Positions 17,840 through 28,000 of a stretch of DNA of 64,000 nt are shown piece after piece. The DNA lies in the NCBI RefSeq assembly GCF_025499465.1, contig NZ_JAIMCA010000003.1, positions 248,001 through 312,000 of the forward strand. The letters run 5' to 3'. This DNA is from Allobosea sp. BH3. Lineage in GTDB: Bacteria > Pseudomonadota > Alphaproteobacteria > Rhizobiales > Beijerinckiaceae. The translations under genes and the position numbers were made by a program. The notes under the pieces were generated by a model. The model made no database searches. It saw nothing but the letters and a program-made list of their open reading frames with translations, and was not told the DNA's origin. Each line of letters starts with the position of its first letter. Positions within the stretch are counted from its first letter, which is position 1.

Positions 17840-19324
17840 TCAGTTCGCGGGCAGAGCCTTCAGCACCTCGCTCATCAGCAGGTCGAGGTCGTCCAGCCGC
17901 GTCCTGTGATTGCAGATCGCGACCCGCAGGCAGTGCTTCCCGCGGATGGTGGTGTCAGAGAGCGCAGCGACGCCCGTCTCCTGCAGGCGCAGCATGATCT
18001 CCAGATTGATTCGCTTGTTGCGGTCCTCGTCGTAACCCTTTGGTGCAACGCGAAAGCAGACGATGTTGACCTCCGGTTCCATGACCAGCTCCAGCGCCGG
18101 CTCGGCCTTCATGAGAGAGGCGAGATAGGTCGCCTGGGCGATGTTCCGGTCGATCAGCCGGCCGAAGGTCGTGACGCCATGCTCCTTCAGCGCCATCCAG
18201 AGCTTGAGCGCGCCGAAGCTGCGCGTCGTCTGCAGCCCGTATTCGTAGAGCCAGTCGCCCGCGGCGATGCCCCTCGCTGTCCCCTGCAGGTATTCAGGCG
18301 AGACGGCGAAGGTGCCTCTGTGCTTCTCCCGGTCACGCACCAGGGCACAGCCGAGCGCGAATGGCGCGTGCAGCCATTTATGCGGGTCGAGCGCCACCGA
18401 ATCGGCACGCTCGATGCCCTTCACACGCCAGGCGTTCTCGGGCGCGATGGCGATGAGCGCGCCGATGCAGCCATCGACATGGAACCACATGCCCTCCGCG
18501 GCGGCGATCTCCGCGAGCGCCACCAGATCGTCGACCGCGCCGGAATTGACGGTCCCGGCTGTGCCGATGATGCAGGTGGGCTGGAAGCCATCCGCCCGGT
18601 CGAGCGCGATCGCCGCCCGCAGCGCCTCGATGTCGATGCGGCAGTCGGGCCCGCTCCTGACGCGGCACAAGGCTCTGTTGCCGAGGCCGAGCGCCTCGAC
18701 GGCCTTGCGATGGCAGGAATGGACCTGATCGGAAGCATAGAAGCGCATCGGCCGCTCAAGCGCCGCGACGCCGAGCTCGCGCAGGTCGATGCCGGCCATT
18801 GCGTTACGGGCGACGGTCAGCCCGATCAGGTTTGCCATCGAGCCGCCGCTGACCAGCGTGCCGCTGGCCGAGGCCGGCAGGCCGACCATCTCACGCAGCC
18901 AGCCGACGACCTGCTGGTCCATCAGCACCGCTGCATGGCTGCCGCCGCCGAGATTCGAGCCCTGGACGGCGGCGAGGAAGTCTCCCAGCGCGCCGGTGAA
19001 GTTGCCGGCGCCCATGAACCAGGACCAGAAGCGCGGATGGATGTTGCCCATCGGATAGGCGAGCACATTGTCGCGCACCAGCCCATAGACATCCTCCACC
19101 GGCATGGGCCCGTCGGGCAGAGGCTCCCGGAAAAGCGCCTGCACAGGCTCCGGCATGGGCTGCCAGACCGGGCGCTCGCGCACCTCCCGCAGATGGCGCA
19201 CCGCATCGTCGACGATCCGATGCGCCAGCGCGGAGGTCGCTCCCCAGTCCCGTGGGTCGAGCGTGTCCGGCAGGTTGCCGATCCCGGATGGCGGGAGCGG
19301 CGAGGGCAGGGTGGGGGCATCCAT
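17840..19324 (-). CDS. Group II pyridoxal-phosphate decarboxylase (aromatic-L-amino-acid decarboxylase family)
   Basis: 494 residues from ATG at 19324. The N-terminal HPRFWSWFMGAGNFTGALGD and GGSMANLIGLTVARNA are typical of the family. The PLP-binding lysine is Lys316 in ALDPHKWLHAPF, and the substrate-binding HVDGCIGA-type strand precedes it. The family decarboxylates aromatic or acidic amino acids (Dopa, tryptophan, tyrosine, glutamate, cysteine sulfinate); the substrate cannot be fixed from sequence. It lies only 14 nt downstream of cysK, so co-transcription is likely and a sulfur amino-acid substrate is a reasonable but untested idea. Confidence 0.9.
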   Translation of the reverse strand: MDAPTLPSPLPPSGIGNLPDTLDPRDWGATSALAHRIVDDAVRHLREVRERPVWQPMPEPVQALFREPLPDGPMPVEDVYGLVRDNVLAYPMGNIHPRFWSWFMGAGNFTGALGDFLAAVQGSNLGGGSHAAVLMDQQVVGWLREMVGLPASASGTLVSGGSMANLIGLTVARNAMAGIDLRELGVAALERPMRFYASDQVHSCHRKAVEALGLGNRALCRVRSGPDCRIDIEALRAAIALDRADGFQPTCIIGTAGTVNSGAVDDLVALAEIAAAEGMWFHVDGCIGALIAIAPENAWRVKGIERADSVALDPHKWLHAPFALGCALVRDREKHRGTFAVSPEYLQGTARGIAAGDWLYEYGLQTTRSFGALKLWMALKEHGVTTFGRLIDRNIAQATYLASLMKAEPALELVMEPEVNIVCFRVAPKGYDEDRNKRINLEIMLRLQETGVAALSDTTIRGKHCLRVAICNHRTRLDDLDLLMSEVLKALPAN

Positions 19325-19338
19325 GGCCGCCTCCCGCG

Positions 19339-20427
19339 CTATTCGGCCGCGAGCTGGAAGCCGGGCGTCGAGCGCGACAGCGCCAGCTCCTCCTCGTCCA
19401 TCTCGGCCGGGATGGTTTCGAAGAGGGGGGTGGAGAGATAACGCTCGCCGGTGTCCGGCAGCATGCAGAGGATGACGGAGCCCGCGGGGGCCGACTCCGC
19501 GATCTGCCGGGCGACGCCGAAGCTCGCACCGCCGGAGATGCCGGTGAAGATGCCCTCCTTCTGCGCCAGCGCGCGGGCCCATTCGATCGCCTTCGGCCCG
19601 GCGATCGGGATCAGCTCGTCATAATAGCGCTCGTCGATCGCTTCCTGGAGCACGTCGGGGATGAAATCCGGCGTCCAGCCCTGGATCGGATGCGGCTCGA
19701 AGGCAGGGTGACTCGCTGCGGGAGAGCCGTCCGCGCCGCGCTGCTGGCCTTGGCCGCTGCCGAGAAGCTGGGCATTGGCCGGCTCGCTCAGGACGATCTT
19801 CGTCTGCGGCCGCTCGCGGCGGAGCACGCGCGACACGCCGACCACGGTGCCGCCCGTCCCGTAGCCGGTGACGAAGTAATCGAGGCGCGAGCCGGCGAAG
19901 TCATTGATGATCTCGCGGCCGGTGGTCGCCTCGTGGATGGCGGCATTGGCCTTGGTCTCGAACTGCCGGGCCAGGAACCAGCCGTTCTTCTGCGCGAGCT
20001 CGACCGCCTTGAGATACATGCCGAAGCCCTTCTGCGCGCGCGGCGTCAGCACGACCTTGGCGCCCAGCATCCGCATCAAGCGGCGGCGCTCGACCGAGAA
20101 GCTGTCGGCCATGGTGACGACGAGCGGATAGCCTTTCTGGGCGCAGACCATGGCGAGCCCGATGCCGGTATTGCCGCTCGTGGCCTCGACCACGGTCTGT
20201 CCCGGCTTCAGCGCGCCGCTGCGCTCGGCCGCCTCGATGATGGCGACGGCCAGCCTGTCCTTCACGGAAGCGGCCGGGTTGAAGAACTCGGCCTTCACAT
20301 AGATCGTGGCGTGGTCGACGCCGAGATTGTTGATGCGGATCGCCGGCGTGTCGCCGATCGTGTCCAGAATGCCGTCGAACAGCCGGCCGCGGCCCTGCGT
20401 CGTCCTCGAAGTTTCAGTCGTAAGCAT
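19339..20427 (-). CDS. cysK: Cysteine synthase A (O-acetylserine sulfhydrylase)
   Basis: 362 residues from ATG at 20427, preceded by a strong GGAGGG ribosome-binding site. PLP-binding Lys56 lies in NPAASVKDRLAVAI. The phosphate loop GTGGTVVGVSR, the substrate loop VEATSGNTGIGLAM and IFTGISGGASFGVA are intact. It makes cysteine from O-acetylserine and sulfide. It is about 40 residues longer than the E. coli enzyme: an insert SGQGQQRGADGSPAASH near residue 225 and an extended acidic C-terminal tail account for this. First gene of a leftward group with the PLP decarboxylase. Confidence 0.94.
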   Translation of the reverse strand: MLTTETSRTTQGRGRLFDGILDTIGDTPAIRINNLGVDHATIYVKAEFFNPAASVKDRLAVAIIEAAERSGALKPGQTVVEATSGNTGIGLAMVCAQKGYPLVVTMADSFSVERRRLMRMLGAKVVLTPRAQKGFGMYLKAVELAQKNGWFLARQFETKANAAIHEATTGREIINDFAGSRLDYFVTGYGTGGTVVGVSRVLRRERPQTKIVLSEPANAQLLGSGQGQQRGADGSPAASHPAFEPHPIQGWTPDFIPDVLQEAIDERYYDELIPIAGPKAIEWARALAQKEGIFTGISGGASFGVARQIAESAPAGSVILCMLPDTGERYLSTPLFETIPAEMDEEELALSRSTPGFQLAAE

Positions 20428-20533
20428 GTTGCCCTCCTTCTCGAATGGTGCTGCCGGGCCTTCTTTGCGGAAGCTCACAGAATGATAGGATGACGCCTGG
20501 GTATTCCGCGTGGGAGACAACGTTGGAGTGCGC

Positions 20534-22534
20534 ATGGAAACGCCAGGTTCGGAGTCCGAACATACTGGATCAGACCTTGAGCTGCGGCTGCTCGGGCCGC
20601 TGAGGCTCCTGCATGACGGCGCTCAGCTCCAGCTGCCTCCGTCCCGCAAGCTGCGGGCGCTGATCGCTTATCTCGCTCTGTCTACGCGCCCGGTGCCGCG
20701 CGAGCGGCTCTGCGCTCTGCTCTGGCAGATGCCCGACGATCCCCGTGGCGAACTCCGCTGGTGCCTGAGCAAGCTGCGCGGGCTGCTCGACGGGCCGGGC
20801 CGGCGACGGGTGCTGGCGTTGGACGACAGCATCGCGCTCGATCTGTCCGATTGCAAGGTTGATGTCGCCCGCCTGCTCGGCGCGGCCGAGGACGGCTTCG
20901 GCCGGCTGGACGATGCGGAGCTTGCCGTGCTCGCCGAGGCGGCGGGCGAGGATTTCATCGATGGCACCGAACTTCCCGACAGCGTCGAGTTCGAGCATTG
21001 GCTCGCGGGCCGGCGCAGCGCGTTCCGCACGCTCCATGTCTCGCTGCTCGCGGAGACGGCGCGCCGGGCGCCGGTCGGAACGGCGGCGGGGCTGGCTGCG
21101 GCCGGCCAATGGGTCGAGTTCGCTTCCTTCGACAGCGCGGCGCATCTCCGCTTCCTGGCCGAATTGCACGAGCGCCGCATGGTCGATGATTGCGCCCGCC
21201 ATCTCGCAAGGACGCAGCGCAGCTTCGCCGCGGAAGGCTTCGATTTCTCGCCGGTCGCCGCGGCCTGGAAGACGCTGAAAGGGCGGGTCTGCGCGACGTA
21301 TCGAGAGCCATCGCGCACGGACACGGCCGACACCTCCGGCCAGCAGCCGCGGCCCTCGGTGGCGATCATGCCGTTTCAGGACGCCGGATCGGGCGCTCCG
21401 GGCGGGAGCGATCTAGGCCATGCGCTGACGCATGACGTGATCAGCCGGCTGGCACGGTTGCGCGGGCTCTTCGTCATCGCGCGCGGCTCGGTCTTCGCTC
21501 TCGCACGCGAGCAGCTCGGGCATCGCGAGATCGGCGAGCGGCTGGGCGTCCGCTATGTCGTCACCGGCGTGCTGGAGCAGCAGGAGGATGCTGTCGCCGC
21601 CACCGTCGAGATCGTCGAGGCGGCGAATGATCATATCGTCTGGACCGACCGCTTCGAGGTGCACTCGTCAGATCGGCTCACGATCCTCGACGAGATCGGC
21701 AACGGAATCGTCTCCGCCGTCGCCTCCGAGATCGAGACGGCCGAGCGGAGCCGCGCGATCCTGCGGCCACCGGAATCGCTCGACGCCTGGGAAGCCTATC
21801 ATCGCGGGCTCTGGCACATGTATCGGTTCACGGCGGAGGAGAACGAACGCGCCGCTGAGTTCTTCAGCCTCTCCGCGCGGCTCGACCCGACATTCTCGCG
21901 GGCGCAGGCCGGGATCTCCTTCACGCACTGGCAGCGCGCCTTCCAGCGCTGGGGCGAGCGGGAGGAACAGGCGCGGCAGGCGATCGAGAGCGCGACGCAG
22001 AGCCTGCTGATCGACGAGCAGAACCCGGCGGCGCACTGGTCGATGGGACGCGCGCTCTGGCTCGTCGACGATCAGGCGGGCGCGGTGTCGGCGTTGGAGC
22101 GGTCGGTGGCACTCAGCCCCAATTTCGCGCTGGGGCACTACGCGCTCTCCTTCGTCCATTGCCAGGGCGGCGATCCGCTGGCGGCCCTGTCGGCTTCCGA
22201 CCATTCGCGGCTGCTCAGCCCGCACGACCCGCTGCTGTTCGGCATGCTGGGCACGCGCGCCATGGCGCTCGTCAGGCTGGGGGCGCTGCAGGACGCGGCG
22301 GAGTGGAGCCTGAAGGCGGCCGCCCGGCCGAACGCCCATGTGCATATTGTGGCGCTCGCCGCCCATTGCCTGGCGCTTGCCGACCGGATGGAGGAAGCGC
22401 GCAGCCACGCCGCCCGCATCCGCCTGCTCCAGCCGAGCTATGGCCTCGACGACTTCCTGGGCACCTTCAGGTTCGAGGCGGATACCCAGCTGCGCTACCG
22501 CAAGGCGGCGCAGGCCATCGGCCTGTCGGCGTGA
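20534..22534 (+). CDS. SARP-like winged-helix regulator with TolB-type N-domain and TPR region
   Basis: 666 residues from ATG at 20534, with GGAG 7 nt upstream; an in-frame GTG at 20510 is the alternative. Residues 15-85 form an AfsR/SARP-like winged helix (LRLLGPLRLLHDGAQLQLPP, RKLRALIAYLAL, ELRWCLSKLRGLLDG). A bacterial-activation-type helical domain follows. Around residue 275, RPSVAIMPFQD starts the module common in CadC/adenylate-cyclase-associated regulators, and TPR-like helices run from about 420 to the end. No membrane segment is visible, so it should be cytosolic. It is divergent from cysK (about 106 nt between starts), which makes the cysK group a candidate target. Confidence 0.8.
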   Translation: METPGSESEHTGSDLELRLLGPLRLLHDGAQLQLPPSRKLRALIAYLALSTRPVPRERLCALLWQMPDDPRGELRWCLSKLRGLLDGPGRRRVLALDDSIALDLSDCKVDVARLLGAAEDGFGRLDDAELAVLAEAAGEDFIDGTELPDSVEFEHWLAGRRSAFRTLHVSLLAETARRAPVGTAAGLAAAGQWVEFASFDSAAHLRFLAELHERRMVDDCARHLARTQRSFAAEGFDFSPVAAAWKTLKGRVCATYREPSRTDTADTSGQQPRPSVAIMPFQDAGSGAPGGSDLGHALTHDVISRLARLRGLFVIARGSVFALAREQLGHREIGERLGVRYVVTGVLEQQEDAVAATVEIVEAANDHIVWTDRFEVHSSDRLTILDEIGNGIVSAVASEIETAERSRAILRPPESLDAWEAYHRGLWHMYRFTAEENERAAEFFSLSARLDPTFSRAQAGISFTHWQRAFQRWGEREEQARQAIESATQSLLIDEQNPAAHWSMGRALWLVDDQAGAVSALERSVALSPNFALGHYALSFVHCQGGDPLAALSASDHSRLLSPHDPLLFGMLGTRAMALVRLGALQDAAEWSLKAAARPNAHVHIVALAAHCLALADRMEEARSHAARIRLLQPSYGLDDFLGTFRFEADTQLRYRKAAQAIGLSA

Positions 22535-22546
22535 AGGAACCGCGCA

Positions 22547-22570
22547 GGGCCGGGCGTTGTGCCCCGGCCC
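22547..22570. terminator. Possible terminator hairpin between convergent genes
   Basis: GGGCCGGG and CCCGGCCC form a perfect 8-bp stem with an 8-nt loop, just after the SARP-like gene and before the end of the sapC-like gene. There is no T-run on either side, so it is at best a weak or factor-dependent terminator. Confidence 0.35.
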
Positions 22571-22595
22571 GCATAGCGGCAAAAGCCCGCTTCGC

Positions 22596-23318
22596 TCAGG
22601 CGCGGGGCCGCGCGAGTTCGCCGAGCCGGGCGAAGTTCGCCAGGCTGATCAGATGGGCGTGTATCGGGAGCAGGTAGCCCTTCCGCTTCAACTCGAGCCA
22701 GGCCTCGTCGGAAAGCGCGTCGAGACGCTCGGCGCTCACGACGGAGAAGCCGGAGAAATTCGAGCTGGTGCCGTCCGGGGCGCGGATCTCGACGTTGATC
22801 GTCTGGAACAGCTCGAGCTCCTTGAGAGCGGCGGTGAAGGCCGCGGTCGCGTTGGCGGCGTCTCCGTACTCGCTGACGAAGGCGATGATGTTCTTCAACA
22901 CCTCGGTCGGCTCGCCTTCCTCGTCGAAGAGGCGCTCGCCCTCTACCTCCCCGAGCCCGGCGAAGCCACCATCGACGCAGACGACCTGCTGCTCGGCGGA
23001 TACATCGCCGCCGATGAAGGGGTAGCGCCGCAGATAGGCCGGCGGATGGAAGCCAAGCCAGCGGCCGTCCGCATCGACGAAGCAACCTTCGCCCGAGCGC
23101 ATCCCGACCATGAACAGCGGCGAGACTCCGCCGGGCTCCTCCAGGAACAGGATCGGCATGTCGCGGCCGCCGGGGGCGAACTCAGCCAACAGCGCCGGCA
23201 GCACATGGGCTCGGGCGGCGAAGGCATAGGTTTTGACGGCCGGCGTGAGCCGGGCCTCACGATGGGTGTTCCGGTCGAGCACGGTGATGCTGGAATAGAA
23301 TAGCGGTAGCGGGGCCAT
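22596..23318 (-). CDS. SapC family protein
   Basis: 240 residues, close to the usual 250 for SapC (PF07277). YLRRYPFIGG, FMVGMRSGEGCFVDADGRW and the NVEIRAPDG stretch are the typical family features, with a C-terminal helix ending LARPRA. No signal peptide or membrane segment is visible. In Campylobacter fetus, SapC is tied to the paracrystalline surface layer; the molecular role in other bacteria is not established. It is the last gene of the adhesin operon, 23 nt after tpsB, so a part in surface assembly of the adhesin is plausible (inference). Confidence 0.82.
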   Translation of the reverse strand: MAPLPLFYSSITVLDRNTHREARLTPAVKTYAFAARAHVLPALLAEFAPGGRDMPILFLEEPGGVSPLFMVGMRSGEGCFVDADGRWLGFHPPAYLRRYPFIGGDVSAEQQVVCVDGGFAGLGEVEGERLFDEEGEPTEVLKNIIAFVSEYGDAANATAAFTAALKELELFQTINVEIRAPDGTSSNFSGFSVVSAERLDALSDEAWLELKRKGYLLPIHAHLISLANFARLGELARPRA

Positions 23319-23341
23319 GATCCTGTCCTGACAAAAAGGGC

Positions 23342-25027
23342 TCAGATGCTCTTGCGCAAGGTGAGCCGGAAATAGAGCTCGACGTCGCGCTGGACGGTCG
23401 AGATGCGTTCGAGCGGTCGACCGAAGCCGCCTTCGAGCGTAGCCCAGTCGATCGGCCGCCAGATCAGCCCGGCGCCGACGGAGGTCGCGCGCATGGTGTC
23501 CACGACGTTCGGGTAGGTGATGCCGTGATCGAGGAAGACGAAGGCTTCGAGTTGCTTCAGCGGATCGGGCAGGAGGTAATGCAGCTCCGCCTGCCCGTAG
23601 AAGCCGGAATTGCCGAAGGCCGCGCCGATCGGGTAGCCGCGCACGGTCGTCGGCCCGCCGATCTGGAAGATCTGGTCGCCCGGCAGCTGCGTCTCGCCGG
23701 TATACTGCCAGGCTCCGACGAGCGTGCCGTAGATATTGTCGTTGAGCCGCCAGACCGAGGTGGTGTTGCCGGTTAGGATCGTGCTGTTCTGGTTGCGCCC
23801 CGAGATCTTGTCCTCATGGGCGACCTGCGACCAGTTCGCCGTCGAGCTGTGGTTGAGGGCGGGCAGGCTGATGCTCAGCGAGGCGCCTGCCTGCACCCGG
23901 GAATAGCTGCTCTCGACCGTGGCGATGTCGAGCTGCTTGCTGCGGCCCGCGCCGGTGCCGAGCGCGGCGGTAGCCTGCAGCAGGATGGAATCCGTCGCGA
24001 AGACCGGCTGTGACAGGGTGAGCGAGCTGCTTTCCGAAATGCCTTCCGGCCGCAGCTCGCGAATGGCGCCGTTGACGATCCGATAGGCCGACCGGGTGAA
24101 GCTGGCGCCCAGCCGCGTGCCCCAGGGCGAGACCGGCAGCGTGTAGCTGCCATTGCCCAGGATGCTGCCGCGTGCCCGCGAGCCGTAGAGGACGAGCCGG
24201 TCGTCGATGCCCAGCAGGTTGTGATGGCGCAGGAACAGGATGCCCTGGTAGCGCCCGGTCGAGGTCACACCCTGGTTGTCGTAGGAGAGCTGGACGACGT
24301 TGCGCGGCGGCTCGGTCACGGAAAGCTCGATATCGGTCAGGCCGAAGCTCGCGCCGGCGCCGAGCTGAGCCCTGAGCTGCACCTCGTTGAGGCGGTTGAA
24401 GATCGAGACCGAACGATTGAGGGCCGGCGCGTCGACGACGTCGTCATCGCCGATCGGCACCTGCGAGCGGACATACCAGGGCCAGGTCTGGACGGCGCCG
24501 GTGACGGAGACCTTGCCGACACGCCCCTCCACCAGCCTGATCCAGAGCACGCCGCCATCGAGCTTCTGCGGCGGCAGGACGGCGCTGGCCGTGATCTGCC
24601 CCTTTTCGGCGTAGAGATCGTTGACGGACTGGACGATCCGCCCGATCGCGGCGAGATCCACGCGCTGCCCGACATGGCGCGCGCGGATCGCATCGAGCTC
24701 GGCGGCGCTCAGGAAGCGCGACTCGGTGAACTCGATGCGGGTCAGCAGCACACTCGCGCCGCCGGCGGGGAATTCGAGCTTCGGCCCCGCCTGAGGCCCG
24801 ATCACGCCGGGGCCGCGCTGGCGCTGCGGCGCGGTCTGGCGCTCGATCTCCCGCCGCTGCCGCTCGGCCTCGTTCTCGATGGTCTGCGGCACGATCTGCG
24901 CCCGCGCCGCGCCGCCGAGGCAGCCGGCGGCGAGACACACAGTCAGAACGGCAACGGCGAAACCGGATCGGCTCAAGGCTGGCTCTCGGCGTCGTCTTCT
25001 TCGTCGAGATTGACGAGAGGCTTCCAT
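23342..25027 (-). CDS. Two-partner secretion outer-membrane transporter, TpsB/ShlB/FhaC family
   Basis: 561 residues. The signal peptide has a long basic start (Arg-rich residues 8-14) and a hydrophobic core FAVAVLTVCLAAGCL, cleaved near AARAQ. An N-terminal helix/linker precedes a POTRA domain (about residues 95-175; IEFTESRFLSAAELDAI, VNDLYAEKGQITASAVLP). The rest is a beta-barrel, with the conserved plug-loop motif TTVRGYPIGAAF near residue 460 and a C-terminal strand ending LYFRLTLRKSI. It exports the giant adhesin encoded just upstream across the outer membrane. Its start overlaps the adhesin 3' end by 55 nt, which indicates tight coupling. Confidence 0.95.
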   Translation of the reverse strand: MEASRQSRRRRRRREPALSRSGFAVAVLTVCLAAGCLGGAARAQIVPQTIENEAERQRREIERQTAPQRQRGPGVIGPQAGPKLEFPAGGASVLLTRIEFTESRFLSAAELDAIRARHVGQRVDLAAIGRIVQSVNDLYAEKGQITASAVLPPQKLDGGVLWIRLVEGRVGKVSVTGAVQTWPWYVRSQVPIGDDDVVDAPALNRSVSIFNRLNEVQLRAQLGAGASFGLTDIELSVTEPPRNVVQLSYDNQGVTSTGRYQGILFLRHHNLLGIDDRLVLYGSRARGSILGNGSYTLPVSPWGTRLGASFTRSAYRIVNGAIRELRPEGISESSSLTLSQPVFATDSILLQATAALGTGAGRSKQLDIATVESSYSRVQAGASLSISLPALNHSSTANWSQVAHEDKISGRNQNSTILTGNTTSVWRLNDNIYGTLVGAWQYTGETQLPGDQIFQIGGPTTVRGYPIGAAFGNSGFYGQAELHYLLPDPLKQLEAFVFLDHGITYPNVVDTMRATSVGAGLIWRPIDWATLEGGFGRPLERISTVQRDVELYFRLTLRKSI

Positions 25028-28000
25028 GCTTGGCCGAAGCTGGCAGTGGACGCCGGATCGGCGAGGTCACTGCGCCAGGCGCTGTTCAGGCCGAACACGA
25101 AGCCGCGTGCGACCTCGCCGAAGGAAGGCCCGCTCGGGAGCAGGTTTGGCAGACGCGCCATGTCGCGCGCCAGCGAGGAGCCGAAGGACGGAGGAATGTC
25201 GACCACGCTCGAATCGAAGTTGATGATGAAGGCGTCGGTGGCGAGCCTGGCACCGTTCACGGTGAGATAGAACGGCCGGCTCCGCGGGTAGAGCTGGATA
25301 TCGTAGCCGAGGGCCGGAGCCAGGCTGCGGTTGTTGGCGAACAGCGTCATGACCGGCGTCTGCAGCGTCATCGCGCCGGGCACGTTGGCGCTGGCGATGG
25401 CGAATTCGCCCGCTGTCGTCGTGAGCCTGCTGTCGAGCGCGGCAAAGCGGCCGACCCTGACGCGCGAGGCATCGATCCTGAGATCGACCGCCTCGGCCAC
25501 CGCGGCACGCAGGCCGCCGATGTCGAGGGCGAGCGGCATGCCGCCCGCACCCGGCAACTGGACGATGTCGGCGGCGATCCGCGTCCCCAGGATGGTGATG
25601 CTGTTGCCGGCGCCGAAGTTGGCGAGGCGCACGTCGTCAGCTGCGCTCACGGAGGCGTTGAGCGCCGCGCCGCGGCCGATGCTGATCGAGCCCTGGCCGC
25701 TGCGGCCGGCCTGGAGCGTCAGCGCGTCGCTTGCCACGATGCGCTCGCCATCGATTGCGTTGGCGGCCGCGAGCGCAGCCGATCCGTTCGAGGACAGCGC
25801 GCCGAAGGAGATGCCGGCCTGGGCGGAAGCGAGGCGCAGGTCCCCGCCGGCGGCCATGTCGGCCACCCGCAGCTCGCCGGTCGAGTCGATCTCGGCCGAG
25901 CCTGCGCTGGTCAGGCTGTCGATGCGGAGCGCTCCGCCGCTGATCAGCGCGGCGTTGCCAGCGATCCGCGCCGTCGCAATCGTCTGGTCGCCGCCTGAGC
26001 GCAGGCTGGCGTTGCCGCCGGCGTCCAGCGTCGTGACGTCGATCGCGCCTGTCGTTGTCGTGGCATCGACGCCGCGAGCGGTGAGCGCTCCGATCATGAC
26101 CCCGCGATAGCTGGAGATCGTGGCGTCGCCGCCGATGTCGAGACGGTCGGCCGTGATGCCGGCATTGCGGGAGACCAGGGTCAGCCCGCCGTCGCCGGCG
26201 CTGACGGTGCCCAGCGCTACGAGGCCTGTCGCGTCGATGCCGGCGCCATGCCCGGCCGTGGCCGTCTCGACCGAGACCGCGCCGCCGGCCGTGATGGTCA
26301 CGTCCGTTCCGCCGAGCAGCGTCGGGACATCAACCGTTCCGGCCGCTTCGACCAGCAGGGCCTGCGCGGCCGAGAGCGAGGTGGCATTCACGTCTCCGGC
26401 CGAGGAGGCGACCGAGAGATCACCTGCGGTGGTGGCCGCAGTTCCGAGCGTCACCGTCCCGGAAGCGGAGAGGGCGGAGCTTGCACCGGCGCTGACGCTG
26501 CCGATGTCGAGCGTGCCGTCATGGGCCGTAGCGGTCGCCGCCCCACGCGCGTTCAGGGCGTTCGTGACGGCGATTCCGGTCGCTGCCGCCAGCGTCACAT
26601 CGCCCGAGGCGGCGATGGAGGTCGCGCTGATCTCGGCCCCGGTGGAGGTCAGCGAAACCGAGCCGTTGCTGCTCGAAATCGCGCCGAGCGCCAGTGCGGC
26701 GGAGGAGGACATCGTCAGCGAGCCGCCGGCCGTCAGGCCGCCGACGTCGATGGCGCCGTCGGCCGCCGTGACGGACACATCGCCGCCCGCGGTCAGAGCG
26801 CCTGTGACGGAGACGAAGGTCGCCGCGGTAAGCGTCGCGTCGCCGGCAGCGCCGACCGTGCCGGCGGAGATGCTGCCGGTGCCCGACGTGGCGGAGAACG
26901 CTCCGACGCTCGTCGTCGCGCTGGTCAGCGTGATCGCACTTGTCGCGTCGAGCGAACTCGCGCTCCCTGCGAGCAGCGTGCCCAGCGTCAGGGCGCCGTT
27001 GCTGGTGGCGAGCGTGCTGCTGCCGGCGCTCGTCACGGCATCGACGGTAAGCGTGCCGCCGGCGCGCAGCGCGACCGAGCCGGCATCGGCCTTCAGCTCG
27101 GTGGCATGGGTCCCGGCTGCCGTGCCGAGGTTGATGTCGCCGCCGAGGCTGCGGGCGGAGAGGGTGGGGGCGGAGAAGACGAGGGCTGCGGTCTCGCTGC
27201 CGATGTCGCCTCCGGCATAGAGCGAAATCGCGCCACCGGCCTGGCCCGCATCGAGCAGCGTGCCGGCGTCGCCATTTCCAAGGATCGAGCCCGCCGCGGT
27301 GATTGCGATCGAGGCGCTGCCGGCCGGCGCAGCGAGAGCGCTGACGACATGGCCGAGCACGATGTCCGCGCCCGAGGCCAGGCTGGCGCGGCCGGCAGCC
27401 TCGATGCCTGAGCCGCCCGCCATCACGATCCGGGAACCGGTCAGTGCGATCGCACCGGCCGTGGAGCGGAGGGTGTCGAGCACGTCGATCTGGCCGTCTG
27501 AGGTGGCGGTCAGCCCGTTCGCGGCGCTGAGCGAGCCGAGCCGGAGCGTATTGGCAGACTGGCCGGAGACGGTCGGGGCCGAGAGCCAGGCCAGGCCTCC
27601 GATCTGGCCGGAGACCGAACCACCGGTGCCGATCTGCAGGCCGAGCGCCGCCGCAGCGGAGCCGACATTGCCGGTCGCGTTGAGCGCGACCGAGCTCGCC
27701 GCGATCGCGATGCCCGGCAGATAGCCCTGGATGCCGCCGCTGCGAGCGGTCAACGAGGCCGTGCCCGTGGCGAAGATGCGACCGATCTCGGCATTGCCGG
27801 CATTGGCGACGAGATAGGCGTCGCCCGCCGCCGCCGAGGCGGATACCAGCCGGCCGCCGATCTGGTAGGTGAGGGGCGCCGCCGCCGAGCCGATGCCGCC
27901 GCCGCCCGCGACGAGCACGAGATCGCCGCCGGTCTGGATCTGGACGGGGCTGCGCGGCGTCGTGCCGTCGGCCTGCATGCCCACGACGATGCCCTGCGGA

